Positions 49,424 through 59,323 of a stretch of DNA of 64,000 nucleotides are shown piece after piece. The position numbers and the translations under genes are program-made. Origin of the DNA: Desulfobacterales bacterium (GTDB taxonomy: Bacteria; Desulfobacterota; Desulfobacteria; Desulfobacterales; JAHEIW01); contig CP070746.1 in NCBI GenBank assembly GCA_020348305.1, positions 3,741,216 through 3,805,215 on the forward strand. The letters run 5' to 3'. Within the stretch, counting starts at the first letter, position 1, and every line of letters begins with the position of its first letter. The notes below the pieces were generated by a model. It made no database searches, was not told the origin of the DNA, and worked only from the letters and a program-made list of their open reading frames with translations.

Positions 49424-49466
49424 AAACGCCTTGAGGTGAAATGCCTGAAGGCGTTTTGCTTTTTTC
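49424..49466 (+). terminator. Riboswitch expression-platform terminator
   Basis: AAAACGCCTT (49424-49432) pairs with AAGGCGTTTT (49448-49457), followed by GCTTTTTTC. It starts only a few bases after the aptamer's closing helix, so ligand binding could change whether this hairpin forms. Confidence 0.8.
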
Positions 49467-49664
49467 TTTTTTATCATTAAGTTACAGCTTGACAGGGATA
49501 TTGGGTTTGTGATAGGGGAAAAATCCTAAAAACTCTGGTTACATTTTAAAATCAGAGATTTAGTGGACCTCAAGAATTGAATACAAGCCAAAGTCGTATT
49601 TTGCAAGCTGACGGTTTCTTTGCCGAAGATAATTGGATGTAAATCTAACTTATATTAACAAGGT
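49467..49664. other. Leader between riboswitch and M23 peptidase gene
   Basis: About 200 bases without a gene. A second start-proximal structure is not obvious. The stretch belongs to the controlled 5' leader of the peptidase mRNA if the riboswitch promoter drives it. Confidence 0.5.
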
Positions 49665-50600
49665 ATGGCTGTCATGCGAAAGAAGATTTCCTTTGTCATA
49701 TTGAGCAATTCAGGGGCTCCGTCAAAACAGATTTGTGCTTCCAAAGCATCTATCCGGTTTTTTGGTGTTTTTCTTATCGCTTGCTTTTTCCTGCTCGGAT
49801 ATGTCGTTTACGATTATTATCAACTGAAGCATACAACCTCCCGTTTGCAACTGCGTGAGGTCACAATATCCAATCAACTCAACGTGATCCAAAGTCAACG
49901 TAAACAGATTCAAGATTTTGCCAATGAGATCACCGCCTTAAAAGAAAAACTGATTGCTTTAAACCAGTTTGAGAAAAAAATTCGCATTATCGCCAACATC
50001 GAAAAAAGCGACGATTCTGAAAACATTTTTGGTGTTGGTGGTTCTATACCAGAGGATATTAATGCTCATATTCCGCTAAAGGAAAAACATAACAGTCTGA
50101 TTCGGGAGATGCATGATCAGATTGAACAATTGAACATGGCATCAACCAATCAAGAAGAAGGCTTTGAATCTCTCCTTAAAAACTTAGAGGACCAGCAAAA
50201 CTTGCTGGCAGCCACGCCGGCCATTCGCCCGGTAAGGGGCTGGATCACCTCTAAATTCGGTTACCGTATGTCTCCTTTCACCGGCCGGCGAGAGTTTCAT
50301 AAAGGTTACGATATTGCCACCAGGGAGGGGACACCGATATTGGCAGCAGCGCATGGAGTTGTCACCTATACCGGTCGAAAAGGACTATTGGGTAACACTA
50401 TCATCATTGATCACGGTCATGGAATGGTCACCCGCTATGCCCACTGTCAAAAATTTTTGAAAAAAAGAGGTGACAAAGTCAAACGCTGGGAAAAAATCGC
50501 AACCGTCGGTAATACCGGTCGCAGCACCGGACCTCATGTACATTATGAAGTTCACCTGAACGGAATACCGGTGAATCCCGATAAATACTTGCTCAACTAA
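49665..50600 (+). CDS. M23-family (LytM) peptidoglycan metallopeptidase
   Basis: A 311-residue cell-wall endopeptidase or regulator. A single membrane helix lies at about residues 31-49, then a coiled coil (about 60-190) and the LytM domain (about 195-311). Zinc motifs are complete: His in FHKGYDIA (HxxxD), and the HVHYEV (HxH) near the end; GYRMSPFTGRREFH is characteristic. With all ligands present it is probably catalytic, unlike the degenerate regulators. A second in-frame ATG at 49674 is equally possible as start; no ideal ribosome site is visible. It lies after a GEMM riboswitch, so wall remodelling would respond to a cyclic dinucleotide, and ahead of secA. Confidence 0.92.
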   Translation: MAVMRKKISFVILSNSGAPSKQICASKASIRFFGVFLIACFFLLGYVVYDYYQLKHTTSRLQLREVTISNQLNVIQSQRKQIQDFANEITALKEKLIALNQFEKKIRIIANIEKSDDSENIFGVGGSIPEDINAHIPLKEKHNSLIREMHDQIEQLNMASTNQEEGFESLLKNLEDQQNLLAATPAIRPVRGWITSKFGYRMSPFTGRREFHKGYDIATREGTPILAAAHGVVTYTGRKGLLGNTIIIDHGHGMVTRYAHCQKFLKKRGDKVKRWEKIATVGNTGRSTGPHVHYEVHLNGIPVNPDKYLLN

Positions 50601-50760
50601 ATCGCCCAACGATCCACCGAATCCGACATTTAAAGCCAGCCAGGCAGTTGTGCTTGTCCTATCTCTTCTATCTTTGTAAAGTTATAGTGATTATCAGAAA
50701 AAAGATACCCCCTGGCCTCTCGCCTTGAAGAAAGATTGAAAGCAATCGGAATTTATTTTT

Positions 50761-50789
50761 GACATTCACTATAGATTGATTTGATATTT
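50761..50789 (+). promoter_or_regulatory. Predicted upstream promoter of secA
   Basis: TTGACA (50761-50766) and TGATAT (50784-50789) are 17 bases apart, about 200 bases before secA. Confidence 0.35.
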
Positions 50790-50887
50790 TCGTATTCCAG
50801 CCAAAGTTACCAATTATTCTTGATTTTACGTCTGATACGCCAAGGATATTGCCAGGAACATGACGAATGTGTGGGCCAAATTAATAG

Positions 50888-50915
50888 TTGAGAGATACCT
50901 TAAATCTGTTATAAT
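50888..50915 (+). promoter_or_regulatory. Predicted proximal promoter of secA
   Basis: TTGAGA (50888-50893) and TATAAT (50910-50915) are 16 bases apart, giving a start near 50922 and a leader of about 50 bases. Confidence 0.5.
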
Positions 50916-50970
50916 TGGAAACATTAGATAAGGGACTATTAGGAAACCATTTCTGAGGTAATTGTCTGAA

Positions 50971-53496
50971 ATGATGATCAATTTTTTAACAAAAGTTTTT
51001 GGAAGCAAAAACGAGAGAGAACTCAAAAAACTTCAGCCGATCGTTGAGCAGATTAACGCCCTGGAACCTGAAATTCAGGCCATGAGTGATGATCAGCTCA
51101 AAGCCCAGACGCCAAGTTTAAAAGAGCGGGTTGATAATGGAGAACCGCTGGATAGTATTCTTCCGGAAGCCTTTGCGGCAGTCAGAGAAGCCTCTGTGCG
51201 GAGCTTGAATATGCGGCATTTCGATGTTCAACTCATCGGCGGAATTGTGCTGCATCAAGGTAAAATTGCAGAGATGAAAACCGGTGAGGGAAAAACCCTG
51301 GCAGCGACCCTGCCGGCCTATCTGAACGCCTTAACCGGAAATGGTGTGCACATTGTTACCGTCAATGATTATCTGGCCAAACGCGATACCGAATGGATGG
51401 GGCATATTTACCACTTTCTTGGCCTTTCAGTTGGAACGATTTTACATGGTTTGGATGATTCTGAACGCCAAGCGGCTTACGGCTCCGATATCACTTACGG
51501 AACCAACAATGAGTTCGGCTTCGATTACTTAAGAGATAACATGAAGTTTGATTATGAAGCCTTGGTCCAAAAAAAGCTGAACTTCGCCATTGTTGATGAG
51601 GTCGACAGTATACTTATCGATGAGGCCCGAACCCCGTTGATCATTTCCGGACCGGCTGAAAAATCAACTGATCTGTACTACCAGGTTAATGGCTTGATTC
51701 CGCGCTTGAAGAAGGATCAGCATTATACCATCGACGAAAAGGCCCGCACTGCGATCCTAACCGAAGAGGGCGTCGCCGGATGTGAAAACCTTCTTAATGT
51801 CGATAATCTTTTCGATCCAAGATATATCGAGTTGTTGCATCATATCAACCAGGCGCTTAAAGCCCACACCCTATTTAAACGGGATGTGGACTATATTGTC
51901 AAAAACGGTGAGGTTATCATCGTTGACGAGTTTACGGGCCGCCTGATGCCAGGCCGTCGCTATAGCGAAGGGTTGCATCAGGCCCTTGAAGCCAAAGAGG
52001 GAGTCCGGATCGAAAACGAAAACCAGACTCTGGCCAGCATTACCTTCCAAAACTACTTCAGGATGTATGATAAGCTTGCCGGCATGACCGGCACCGCTGA
52101 TACGGAAGCCACCGAATTTAAGAAGATTTATGATTTAGACGTGATGGTGATACCCACCAACATGCCCATGATCCGACATGATTTTGCGGATGTCATCTAT
52201 AAAACCCGTAGAGAAAAATTTGATGCCGCACTGGACGAGATTGAGGAGTTGCATCAAAGAGGTCAGCCGGTTCTGGTGGGTACCATTTCAATTGATGTGT
52301 CTGAAAGCCTGAGCAAAAAATTGAAAAAACGAGGCATCAACCATACGGTCCTCAATGCCAAAAATCATGAAAAGGAAGCCGAGATTATCGCCATGGCCGG
52401 ACAGAAAGGGGCGGTTACTATTTCAACCAACATGGCCGGGCGCGGTACCGATATTGTTTTGGGCGAAGGTGTAACTGGACTGGGTGGGCTGCATATTCTC
52501 GGCACCGAACGCCATGAAAGTCGACGCATTGACAATCAATTGCGGGGTCGTTCCGGCAGGCAGGGTGATGCGGGTACTTCGCGCTTCTATCTTGCCCTTG
52601 AAGATGATCTGCTGCGGATATTCGGCGGTGAGCGCATAACCGGCATTATGGAAAAGCTGGGCATGGACGAAGGTGAGCCGATTGAACATAACATGATCAG
52701 CCGGGCCATTGAAAATGCCCAGTCCCGAGTTGAAGGGCATAATTTTGAAATTCGCAAAACGCTGCTTGAATATGACGATGTCATGAACCAGCAGCGTGAG
52801 GTCATCTACCGGCAGCGCAGAGAAGCGTTGGATGGCAAAAGTTTGAAATCGTCGATTCTTGAGATGATCCGGGATAAAGCCGGAGACATTGCCGATGCCT
52901 TCGCCGACGAAAAGTACCCTCCGGAAGAATGGGACTGGAAGGGGTTAAGAACAGCCGTTTACAAGCAGTTTAACATCCGCCTGAATGCCTTCGATCAGGA
53001 TACGTTGAATGACCTCACTGGAGGCACTCTGGCTGAGCTGATATTTGATGCGGTTTCTGAGGTGTACGATGAACGGGAGGCAGCGATCGGCCCCGATGAG
53101 TTTAGACATCTTGAGCGGGTGGTGATGCTTCAGACCGTTGACAACCTATGGAAAGACCATTTGTTATCCATGGATCATTTGAAAGAGGGTATTGGATTAA
53201 GAGGTTACGCCCAGCAAAATCCACTGATCGTTTATAAAAAAGAAGGATACGAAATGTTTCAGGACATGATCGAGAGGGTCAAGGAAGAGGCTCTCGGAAT
53301 CTTGTTCAGAATCCAAATCGCCGAACCGAAAAAGATCGAAGAATTCAGACAACCCAGACAGCAACGGTTAATTTTTTCCGGTGGTGATGAGCCGGAGAAG
53401 AAAAAGCCCGTTAAGCGCGCTTCCAAAAAAATAGGCAGAAATGCCCCCTGTCCATGTGGAAGCGGGAAAAAGTATAAAAAGTGTTGTGGAAGATAG
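50971..53496 (+). CDS. secA: Preprotein translocase ATPase SecA
   Basis: ATP motor pushing unfolded proteins through SecYEG. The Walker A segment is [13 protein letters not shown] (about 97-109), the DEVD box is [16 protein letters not shown] (about 207-222), and the substrate cross-linking, helical wing and scaffold domains are complete. The C-terminus has a lysine-rich linker and the SEC-C zinc motif [15 protein letters not shown] that binds SecB and lipids. About 841 residues, normal for the class. I use the ATG at 50971 because the gene family begins [11 protein letters not shown]; an ATG at 50974 and a TTG at 50962 are alternatives. Confidence 0.97.
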   Translation: MMINFLTKVFGSKNERELKKLQPIVEQINALEPEIQAMSDDQLKAQTPSLKERVDNGEPLDSILPEAFAAVREASVRSLNMRHFDVQLIGGIVLHQGKIAEMKTGEGKTLAATLPAYLNALTGNGVHIVTVNDYLAKRDTEWMGHIYHFLGLSVGTILHGLDDSERQAAYGSDITYGTNNEFGFDYLRDNMKFDYEALVQKKLNFAIVDEVDSILIDEARTPLIISGPAEKSTDLYYQVNGLIPRLKKDQHYTIDEKARTAILTEEGVAGCENLLNVDNLFDPRYIELLHHINQALKAHTLFKRDVDYIVKNGEVIIVDEFTGRLMPGRRYSEGLHQALEAKEGVRIENENQTLASITFQNYFRMYDKLAGMTGTADTEATEFKKIYDLDVMVIPTNMPMIRHDFADVIYKTRREKFDAALDEIEELHQRGQPVLVGTISIDVSESLSKKLKKRGINHTVLNAKNHEKEAEIIAMAGQKGAVTISTNMAGRGTDIVLGEGVTGLGGLHILGTERHESRRIDNQLRGRSGRQGDAGTSRFYLALEDDLLRIFGGERITGIMEKLGMDEGEPIEHNMISRAIENAQSRVEGHNFEIRKTLLEYDDVMNQQREVIYRQRREALDGKSLKSSILEMIRDKAGDIADAFADEKYPPEEWDWKGLRTAVYKQFNIRLNAFDQDTLNDLTGGTLAELIFDAVSEVYDEREAAIGPDEFRHLERVVMLQTVDNLWKDHLLSMDHLKEGIGLRGYAQQNPLIVYKKEGYEMFQDMIERVKEEALGILFRIQIAEPKKIEEFRQPRQQRLIFSGGDEPEKKKPVKRASKKIGRNAPCPCGSGKKYKKCCGR

Positions 53497-53507
53497 GTTT
53501 GATGGTC

Positions 53508-53647
53508 TCGTAAAAAGTCAGAAAAGCGAACTTTTTACGATCTGTGTAATCTGTGAAATCTGCGGATGAAGGGATTTTTGCTTATCAGATCTGCCCGAAG
53601 AAAAAATTCGGGCAGATTAGACTAAAATCCGAGACAAAATTTTAGTC
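53508..53647. repeat. Three consecutive hairpins after secA
   Basis: TCGTAAAAAGT/ACTTTTTACGA (53508-53518 and 53530-53540), ATCTGCCCGAA/TTCGGGCAGAT (53589-53599 and 53607-53617), and GACTAAAAT/ATTTTAGTC (53620-53628 and 53639-53647) are each perfect. Between the first two lies a degenerate CTGTGTAATCTGTGAAATCTG word run. None has the classic T-tail except in the stem of the first. Confidence 0.65.
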
Positions 53648-53775
53648 TGTACCCTTTACAAGAGATGCTCCAGATGCTTATTATAAAGTCAACACCCCGC
53701 CCGATGTAATGGTTTCAATTACCTAGCGGCATTTGCCTAGTTTTTGCCAAACCTTTGACATTGGGAATATGTTCT

Positions 53776-54090
53776 ATGAGTCAACGTAATCCTGAACTCG
53801 AAGAAGGGATAAAACCCGATAGCGATGAAGAGGTCACAGAACCTCCGATGTATAAGGTATTGCTTTTAAATGATGATTACACCACAATGGAATTTGTGGT
53901 TGAAGTGCTTAAATATGTGTTTTATAAATCCCTTGAGGAAGCCACCCGGATCATGCTCAATGTCCACCGCAATGGAGTAGGTGTATGCGGCATATATCCA
54001 TATGAAATCGCGGAAACCAAAGTAAATACGGTCGATGCCTTGGCGCGGGAAAGAGGCTATCCGCTCAAATGCACCATGGAAAGAGAGTGA
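53776..54090 (+). CDS. clpS: ATP-dependent Clp protease adaptor ClpS
   Basis: N-degron recognition adaptor that delivers substrates with bulky hydrophobic N-termini to ClpAP. The 104-residue protein has the conserved [19 protein letters not shown] (residues about 28-46), in which NDDYT lines the binding pocket, and a C-terminal segment [13 protein letters not shown] choose the ATG giving MSQRNPEL, because the upstream TTG extension is short and unlike the family. ClpA follows after three bases and aat 13 bases after that. Confidence 0.95.
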   Translation: MSQRNPELEEGIKPDSDEEVTEPPMYKVLLLNDDYTTMEFVVEVLKYVFYKSLEEATRIMLNVHRNGVGVCGIYPYEIAETKVNTVDALARERGYPLKCTMERE

Positions 54091-54093
54091 ACG

Positions 54094-56331
54094 ATGATTA
54101 GCAAGGAGCTCAGTGCTACACTTGGCTTTGCCGTAAGAGAGGCAAAAAAAAGACGCCACGAGTACGTAAGTATTGAACATATACTATTTGCTATTTTAAA
54201 CGATCCCAACGGAATCGAAATCATCGAAAGTTGCGGAGGTGATGTTGACAATCTGCTCAACGCTTTAGAAAATTTCTTTGAAGAAAAGATCGAGCGGATT
54301 CCAGACGGAGATGACTACGTTTTGCAGCAAACCATTGGATTTCCACGGGTGATTCAAAGAGCCGTTAATCATGCCCGCTCGGCTGAAAAAAATGAAGTTG
54401 CCATAAGCGATGTTTTGGCATCCATATTCTTGGAAAAAGATTCTCACGCCGAATATTTCCTGAGCGAGGAAGGGGTGACGCGGCTGGATGTTTTAAACTT
54501 TATATCTCATAATGTTTCCAAAACGCCCTATCCTGATGCATCCGGCGGATTTGCGAAACCCGACAGGGAGGAAAGGCGAAAAAAAGGCAATCCTTTAGAG
54601 CTTTTTACCATCGACCTCGTTAATCTTGCGTCAGAGGGGAAACTTGATCCGCTTATCGGACGCGAGACTGAACTGGAACGTACCATGCAGGTGCTGTGTC
54701 GCCGACGCAAAAACAATCCGGTGTTTGTCGGCGATCCAGGGGTTGGCAAAACGGCGATGGCCGAGGGCCTCGCACAAAAAATTCAAAAAAAAGATGTTCC
54801 GGATCTTCTCAAAGACATCCAAATTTTCTCCCTTGATCTTGGCGGGTTGCTGGCCGGAACCAAATTTCGAGGAGATTTCGAACAACGTCTCAAGGGTGTG
54901 ATCGCCGAGTTGCAGAAAAGACCCAAAGCGATTTTATTCATTGACGAGATTCATACCATTGTCGGAGCGGGTGCGACCAGCAGCGGTTCGATGGATGCTT
55001 CCAATATCCTAAAGCCGGTGTTGGCCAGCGGCGAAATTCGCTGTATCGGCTCTTCTACCTTTGAAGAATTTAAAAATCACTTTGAAAAAGACCGGGCCTT
55101 ATCACGTCGTTTTGAAAAAATCGAAATTATGGAACCTCCGGTTTCAGAAACCATTCAAATCCTAAAGGGATTACGATCCCGCTATGAAGAGCACCATGGG
55201 TATGTGTATTCCGATTCCGCCTTAAAAGCTGCTGCCGAGCTTTCGGTTAAATATCTCAGAGATCGGTACCTGCCCGACAAAGCCATCGATGTGATTGATG
55301 AGGCGGGTGCCTTTATTCGGCTTGCCGGTTCTTCGCGCAGAAAGAGGATCAATCCCTCTGATATTGAAAAAATTGTGGCCAAAATGGCCCGTGTGCCAAC
55401 CCAAAGCGTGTCCTCTTCAGACAAGAGTAAACTGGAGACTTTGGAAGATGGGCTAAAGCAGGTGGTATTCGGTCAGGATGACGCCATAAAAGCCCTTGTG
55501 ACCTCGATTAAACGTTCACGAGCCGGTCTGGGCACACCGGATCGGCCGGTCGGATGTTTCTTGTTTACCGGTCCGACCGGTGTCGGTAAAACCGAGGTAT
55601 CGCGCCAGATTGCTTTTAATCTAGGCGTTGAGTTTATTCGATTTGATATGAGCGAATATATGGAAAAACATGCTGTTGCTCGGTTGATTGGTGCACCTCC
55701 CGGTTATATCGGCTTTGATCAGGGCGGCTTGCTCACAGACGCCATTCGCAAACACCCCCATTCTGTTTTGCTGCTCGACGAAATAGAAAAAGCCCATTTG
55801 GACTTGTTTAATATCCTGCTTCAGGTCATGGACCATGCAACCTTGACGGATAATACCGGTAGAAAGGCGGATTTTAGAAACGTTATCCTTATGATGACCT
55901 CAAATGCCGGATCGCGGGAGATGAGCCAGCAGACCATCGGTTTCGGTGATGTTCACAAAGATGCAACATCCAAGGGGAAAAAGGCCATTGAAAAGCTGTT
56001 TAGCCCCGAATTCAGAAACCGATTGGATGAGGTCATAACATTTAACGCGCTGAATTTGGAGATCATGGAAATGATCGTGGACAAATTCATTGCGGAGTTG
56101 AATCAACAACTCGTAGTTAAAAAAGTTGCTTTGACCATTTCGCCGCGGTTACGTACATGGTTGGCCAAAAAAGGGCATGATCCGGCATACGGTGCCAGAC
56201 CCCTTGGCCGTGTCATTCAGACCGAAATCAAAGATACGCTTTCCGATGAGATTCTGTTCGGCCGGCTTATCAACGGCGGTCACGTGTCTGTTGACATGGA
56301 AGACGACAAGCTGGCCTTTAGCTATAATTAA
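54094..56331 (+). CDS. clpA: ATP-dependent Clp protease ATP-binding subunit ClpA
   Basis: AAA+ unfoldase that feeds proteins into ClpP. The N domain (about 1-140) is followed by two ATPase modules: Walker [14 protein letters not shown] with Walker B ILFIDEIH in the first, and [12 protein letters not shown] with [10 protein letters not shown] in the second. The FRGDFEQR pore-proximal segment and VIDEAGAF sensor region are present. There is a ClpP-binding IGF-like loop (QQTIGFGD) near residue 610. Length (745) is normal. clpP is not in the window. Confidence 0.97.
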   Translation: MISKELSATLGFAVREAKKRRHEYVSIEHILFAILNDPNGIEIIESCGGDVDNLLNALENFFEEKIERIPDGDDYVLQQTIGFPRVIQRAVNHARSAEKNEVAISDVLASIFLEKDSHAEYFLSEEGVTRLDVLNFISHNVSKTPYPDASGGFAKPDREERRKKGNPLELFTIDLVNLASEGKLDPLIGRETELERTMQVLCRRRKNNPVFVGDPGVGKTAMAEGLAQKIQKKDVPDLLKDIQIFSLDLGGLLAGTKFRGDFEQRLKGVIAELQKRPKAILFIDEIHTIVGAGATSSGSMDASNILKPVLASGEIRCIGSSTFEEFKNHFEKDRALSRRFEKIEIMEPPVSETIQILKGLRSRYEEHHGYVYSDSALKAAAELSVKYLRDRYLPDKAIDVIDEAGAFIRLAGSSRRKRINPSDIEKIVAKMARVPTQSVSSSDKSKLETLEDGLKQVVFGQDDAIKALVTSIKRSRAGLGTPDRPVGCFLFTGPTGVGKTEVSRQIAFNLGVEFIRFDMSEYMEKHAVARLIGAPPGYIGFDQGGLLTDAIRKHPHSVLLLDEIEKAHLDLFNILLQVMDHATLTDNTGRKADFRNVILMMTSNAGSREMSQQTIGFGDVHKDATSKGKKAIEKLFSPEFRNRLDEVITFNALNLEIMEMIVDKFIAELNQQLVVKKVALTISPRLRTWLAKKGHDPAYGARPLGRVIQTEIKDTLSDEILFGRLINGGHVSVDMEDDKLAFSYN

Positions 56332-56344
56332 ATACCTGATTTGA

Positions 56345-57040
56345 ATGGCCGTCTATTTACTATCCGACGATTTAGTATTTCCTTCCCCCATACTTGCCTC
56401 CGGAGACGGTCTGTTGGCTGTTGGCGGCGATCTAAGCCAAAAACGCCTTTTACTCGCCTACAGTATGGGCATATTCCCATGGTATTCCGAAGCGGAGCCG
56501 ATCTTATGGTGGTCACCCGATCCGCGGCTTGTCCTATATCCTAAGGAGCTTTACGTTTCAAAATCATTAAAGAAAATCATCAAAAAAGATTTATTTCAAA
56601 TAACCATGGATCAGGCGTTTGAGAAAGTGATTATCGCATGCGCCCAAACCCGAAGAGAAAATGATGAAGGAACTTGGATTGTTGATGAAATGATTAACGC
56701 TTACTGCGAGCTGCATGCTTCCGGATTTGCGCACTCCGTCGAAGCCTGGCAAAATGAAAAACTGGCCGGTGGACTGTATGGGGTTTCTCTGGGAAAATGC
56801 TTTTTTGGCGAATCCATGTTCACCCGTATCACGAATGCTTCCAAGGTTGCATTTGTTGCCTTGGTGAACCATTTAAACACATTAGGTTTTGATTTAATTG
56901 ACTGCCAGATCACCACAGAACATTTAGTCAGTTTTGGAGCCCATGAGATTCCGCGCGCCCTTTTTTTAGATCAATTAAGGAAATCTCTGAACGCACCCAC
57001 GTTAAGAGGAAAATGGTCTTTGGCCACCTCATCTGCATAA
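56345..57040 (+). CDS. aat: Leucyl/phenylalanyl-tRNA--protein transferase
   Basis: Adds Leu or Phe to N-terminal Lys or Arg residues, creating the degrons read by ClpS. The 231-residue protein contains FPSPILASGDGLLAVGGDLS, YSMGIFPWYSE, WWSPDPRLVL and GGLYGVSLGKCFFGESMFTR, all signature wording. It begins 13 bases after clpA and so forms an N-degron operon with clpS and clpA. The C-terminal 20 residues are variable, as expected. Confidence 0.96.
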   Translation: MAVYLLSDDLVFPSPILASGDGLLAVGGDLSQKRLLLAYSMGIFPWYSEAEPILWWSPDPRLVLYPKELYVSKSLKKIIKKDLFQITMDQAFEKVIIACAQTRRENDEGTWIVDEMINAYCELHASGFAHSVEAWQNEKLAGGLYGVSLGKCFFGESMFTRITNASKVAFVALVNHLNTLGFDLIDCQITTEHLVSFGAHEIPRALFLDQLRKSLNAPTLRGKWSLATSSA

Positions 57041-57162
57041 GCACGCCTGTCCCATGTCCTTGACATTGTTCATTTTTGCTGATTAATATGGCAGACTTTT
57101 TATGGATCGCTGAAATTGCCGGAAGCAAGCGAGATTTGAGAAAAAGGGAGGCTAACATCTGA

Positions 57163-57492
57163 ATGGAAAAAGGCTGCGTCTTTTGTCAAATTGTTAATGG
57201 AGAAACATCAACCGAAATTTTGTATCAGACCGATAACTTGGCTGTATTTGAAGATATTCATCCCCAAGCACCGGTTCACCTCTTGATTGTACCCAAAAAG
57301 CATATCCGCAGCGTAAACGATCTGCAAGCGGCAGACAGCGCGATTATATCCGAAATGATGATGGCGGCCCAAAAAATGGCCCAAGCGCAATCGGTTGCAA
57401 AATCCGGTTACAAAATTTTCTTCAACGTGGAAAGGGGAGGGGGGCAGCTTATTTTTCATCTGCATCTGCATTTAATAGGCGGCTGGCACTAG
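57163..57492 (+). CDS. hinT: HIT-family nucleotide phosphoramidase-like protein
   Basis: A 109-residue histidine-triad hydrolase. CVFCQIVNGE (5-14) gives the zinc cysteines, and the HxHxH triad with the catalytic histidine is HLHLHLIGGW near the C-terminus, close to the HinT family wording. Substrates are AMP-lysine-type phosphoramidates. AAGGGAGG lies 11 bases before the ATG. Part of no obvious operon. Confidence 0.94.
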   Translation: MEKGCVFCQIVNGETSTEILYQTDNLAVFEDIHPQAPVHLLIVPKKHIRSVNDLQAADSAIISEMMMAAQKMAQAQSVAKSGYKIFFNVERGGGQLIFHLHLHLIGGWH

Positions 57493-57498
57493 TTTCCA

Positions 57499-57627
57499 TT
57501 TCAGAAATTGCTATTTTTCCGATAGACTGCGTTCTCCGCGGTTTTACTTCCTCGACGCACTATCAGTGCGCCTCGTCGCAAAACCTTGTGCGGTCTTGTC
57601 CATCGAAAAAATTTCTCATTTCTGAAA
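57499..57627. repeat. 129-nt imperfect palindrome (MITE- or REP-like)
   Basis: The whole element folds back on itself: ends TTTCAGAAAT (57499-57508) and ATTTCTGAAA (57618-57627), inner pairs CGATAGAC/GTCCATCG, GGTTTT/AAAACC, and a central stem GCACT-atc-AGTGC. The two halves are similar but not identical (insertions and mismatches). No gene is inside. It lies seven bases after the hinT stop. Confidence 0.75.
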
Positions 57628-58003
57628 AGGAAACTAAATGGCTTTCCTGAAACGGGAACTAAACTATTCTGAAATATCCTTGGCCTATAAAATACTTACT
57701 TTTTTAAGGTGTAGGGAAGTTTTCTGCGATAAAGACCGTCATTCCTGCGAAGCTTGTCCCTGACTCCGATCAGGGAGCAGGAATCCAGAAAATTTACTTT
57801 ATGTCTGGATCCCCGCCTGCGCGGGGACGATGCCTGGATGCCCGCTTTCCAGACTATATCGCAATGGGCAAAACTACGCATATTAGTCTTTTTGTCATTC
57901 CGGGCTTGACCCGGAATCCATTGCTTTTTCAACTTTTTACGCTACTGGATGACGGATCCGGGACCGGGATGACAGGCACAAATTAAACGCTATTTAATCT
58001 GAG
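57628..58003. other. Repeat-rich stretch between hinT and hemW
   Basis: After the 129-nt palindrome comes a dispersed repeat (57738-57860) with CATTCCTGCGAAGCTTGTCC, GACTCCGATCAGGGAGCAGG and CGCCTGCGCGGGGACGATG, then CATTCCGGGCTTGACCCGG. Two 60-80 residue frames in this stretch encode repeats and are not called genes. Confidence 0.6.
57738..57787. repeat. Dispersed repeat, copy B (inverted relative to 23218-23275)
   Basis: Reads GTCATTCCTGCGAAGCTTG ... CAGGGAGCAGGAATCCAG, the reverse complement of copy A at 23218-23275 with few mismatches. The flanks are unrelated. Confidence 0.75.
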
Positions 58004-59182
58004 ATGTCGTCTAAAATTAATCAAGCCGGTGGGATCTATATTCATATCCCTTTTTGTGTCAGGAAATGTCCCTATTGTGATTTTTATTCGATTGCCGACC
58101 TTTCGTTGAAACCAAGATTTCTTCAGGCGCTGAATCGGGAAATGGAGATTGTCGAGCTTGATACTTTCGTTTTCGATACGCTTTACATCGGTGGTGGTAC
58201 CCCGTCTGTATTAAATCCTGATGCAATTGAGCAGATCATAAAAGCCGTTTTCGGTCATTTTGATTTCCTGCCAGATGCTGAAGTAACCATCGAAGTCAAT
58301 CCCGGCACGGTATCTTTTGAGCAACTCAGAGATTACTTCAAAGCAGGCGTTAACCGCTTGAATATCGGCGTACAATCGTTTCAGGAAGGAAATCTTAATT
58401 TCCTCGGAAGAATCCATTCTGTAGAGGATGCCTACCTTGCATATGAATGGGTCCGCCAGGCCGGATTCGATAATATCGGTATGGATTTGATTTACGGCCT
58501 TCCGGAACAAACCAAAGCGAATTGGCGCTTTGACCTGGAGCATGCGGTGCAAATGCGTCCGGATCATCTTTCCTGTTACATGCTCACCTGTGAGCCCGAC
58601 ACCCCCTTGCATCAGGATCTGAAAAGGGATCGATTTCAGCTTCTCAGTGAGACAAAGGTCAGGGATTTATTTGATTTAACGCTGGATTATTTAGAGAGTC
58701 ATGGATATGTGCAGTATGAGATATCCAACTTTGCTCGCCGCACAGATACAACATTTCCTCCTCCTGTGTCTCGACATAACATAAAATACTGGTCGTTGAC
58801 CCCCTATGTCGGTTTTGGCCCTTCGGCGCATTCGTTTATTGAGCCGCAGCGTTACTGGAACTTTTCTGATATAAAAAAATATATCAGGGAAATTGAAGCC
58901 GGAAGATTGCCCATCGAAGAAAAAGAAGTGCTTTCAACGCAGCAGTTAATGATGGAGGCTATTTATCTGGGGCTGCGAACGATCAACGGTATCGATTTAG
59001 CCGAATTCAATCAAAGATTTAAAGTGGATTTTTTGCGAACGTTTGAAAGCACCCTAAACGATCTTGAAAAGAACGGTTTGCTGAGAATTGCCCGCGACCA
59101 TTGTGCGCTTACCCGCAAAGGGTTATCACTTCTGGATAGTATCACATCGAACTTGACCAGCCTTGAATTTACTGGCCGCTAA
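58004..59182 (+). CDS. hemW: HemW-type radical SAM protein (heme chaperone)
   Basis: A 392-residue radical SAM protein related to oxygen-independent coproporphyrinogen oxidase. The cluster motif is CVRKCPYCDF (CxxxCxxC), with IHIPFC in front and GGGTPSVL, EVNPGTVS, RLNIGVQSF and GMDLIYGLPEQT after it. Proteins of this type without the extra N-terminal cysteines and specific residues of HemN are thought to load heme, so HemW is preferred. ATG start chosen because it precedes the conserved GIYIHIP by about ten residues; no strong ribosome site. Confidence 0.9.
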   Translation: MSSKINQAGGIYIHIPFCVRKCPYCDFYSIADLSLKPRFLQALNREMEIVELDTFVFDTLYIGGGTPSVLNPDAIEQIIKAVFGHFDFLPDAEVTIEVNPGTVSFEQLRDYFKAGVNRLNIGVQSFQEGNLNFLGRIHSVEDAYLAYEWVRQAGFDNIGMDLIYGLPEQTKANWRFDLEHAVQMRPDHLSCYMLTCEPDTPLHQDLKRDRFQLLSETKVRDLFDLTLDYLESHGYVQYEISNFARRTDTTFPPPVSRHNIKYWSLTPYVGFGPSAHSFIEPQRYWNFSDIKKYIREIEAGRLPIEEKEVLSTQQLMMEAIYLGLRTINGIDLAEFNQRFKVDFLRTFESTLNDLEKNGLLRIARDHCALTRKGLSLLDSITSNLTSLEFTGR

Positions 59183-59323
59183 CAACTGAGATGGCCATTC
59201 AGCCCCAACGGATAGACCTTGAGCCTCCTCTTTTCTGCCTGATGTGAATTTTACATGATTTATCAAGGGTGGTATACTTTAACTGCCTGGACATAAGCAG
59301 AGTCGTTTCTTAAAGGAATTTAG

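Noticed and set aside
57696..57986. Two 60-80 residue frames between hinT and hemW
   Set aside because: Both are made of dispersed-repeat sequence rather than unique coding DNA.
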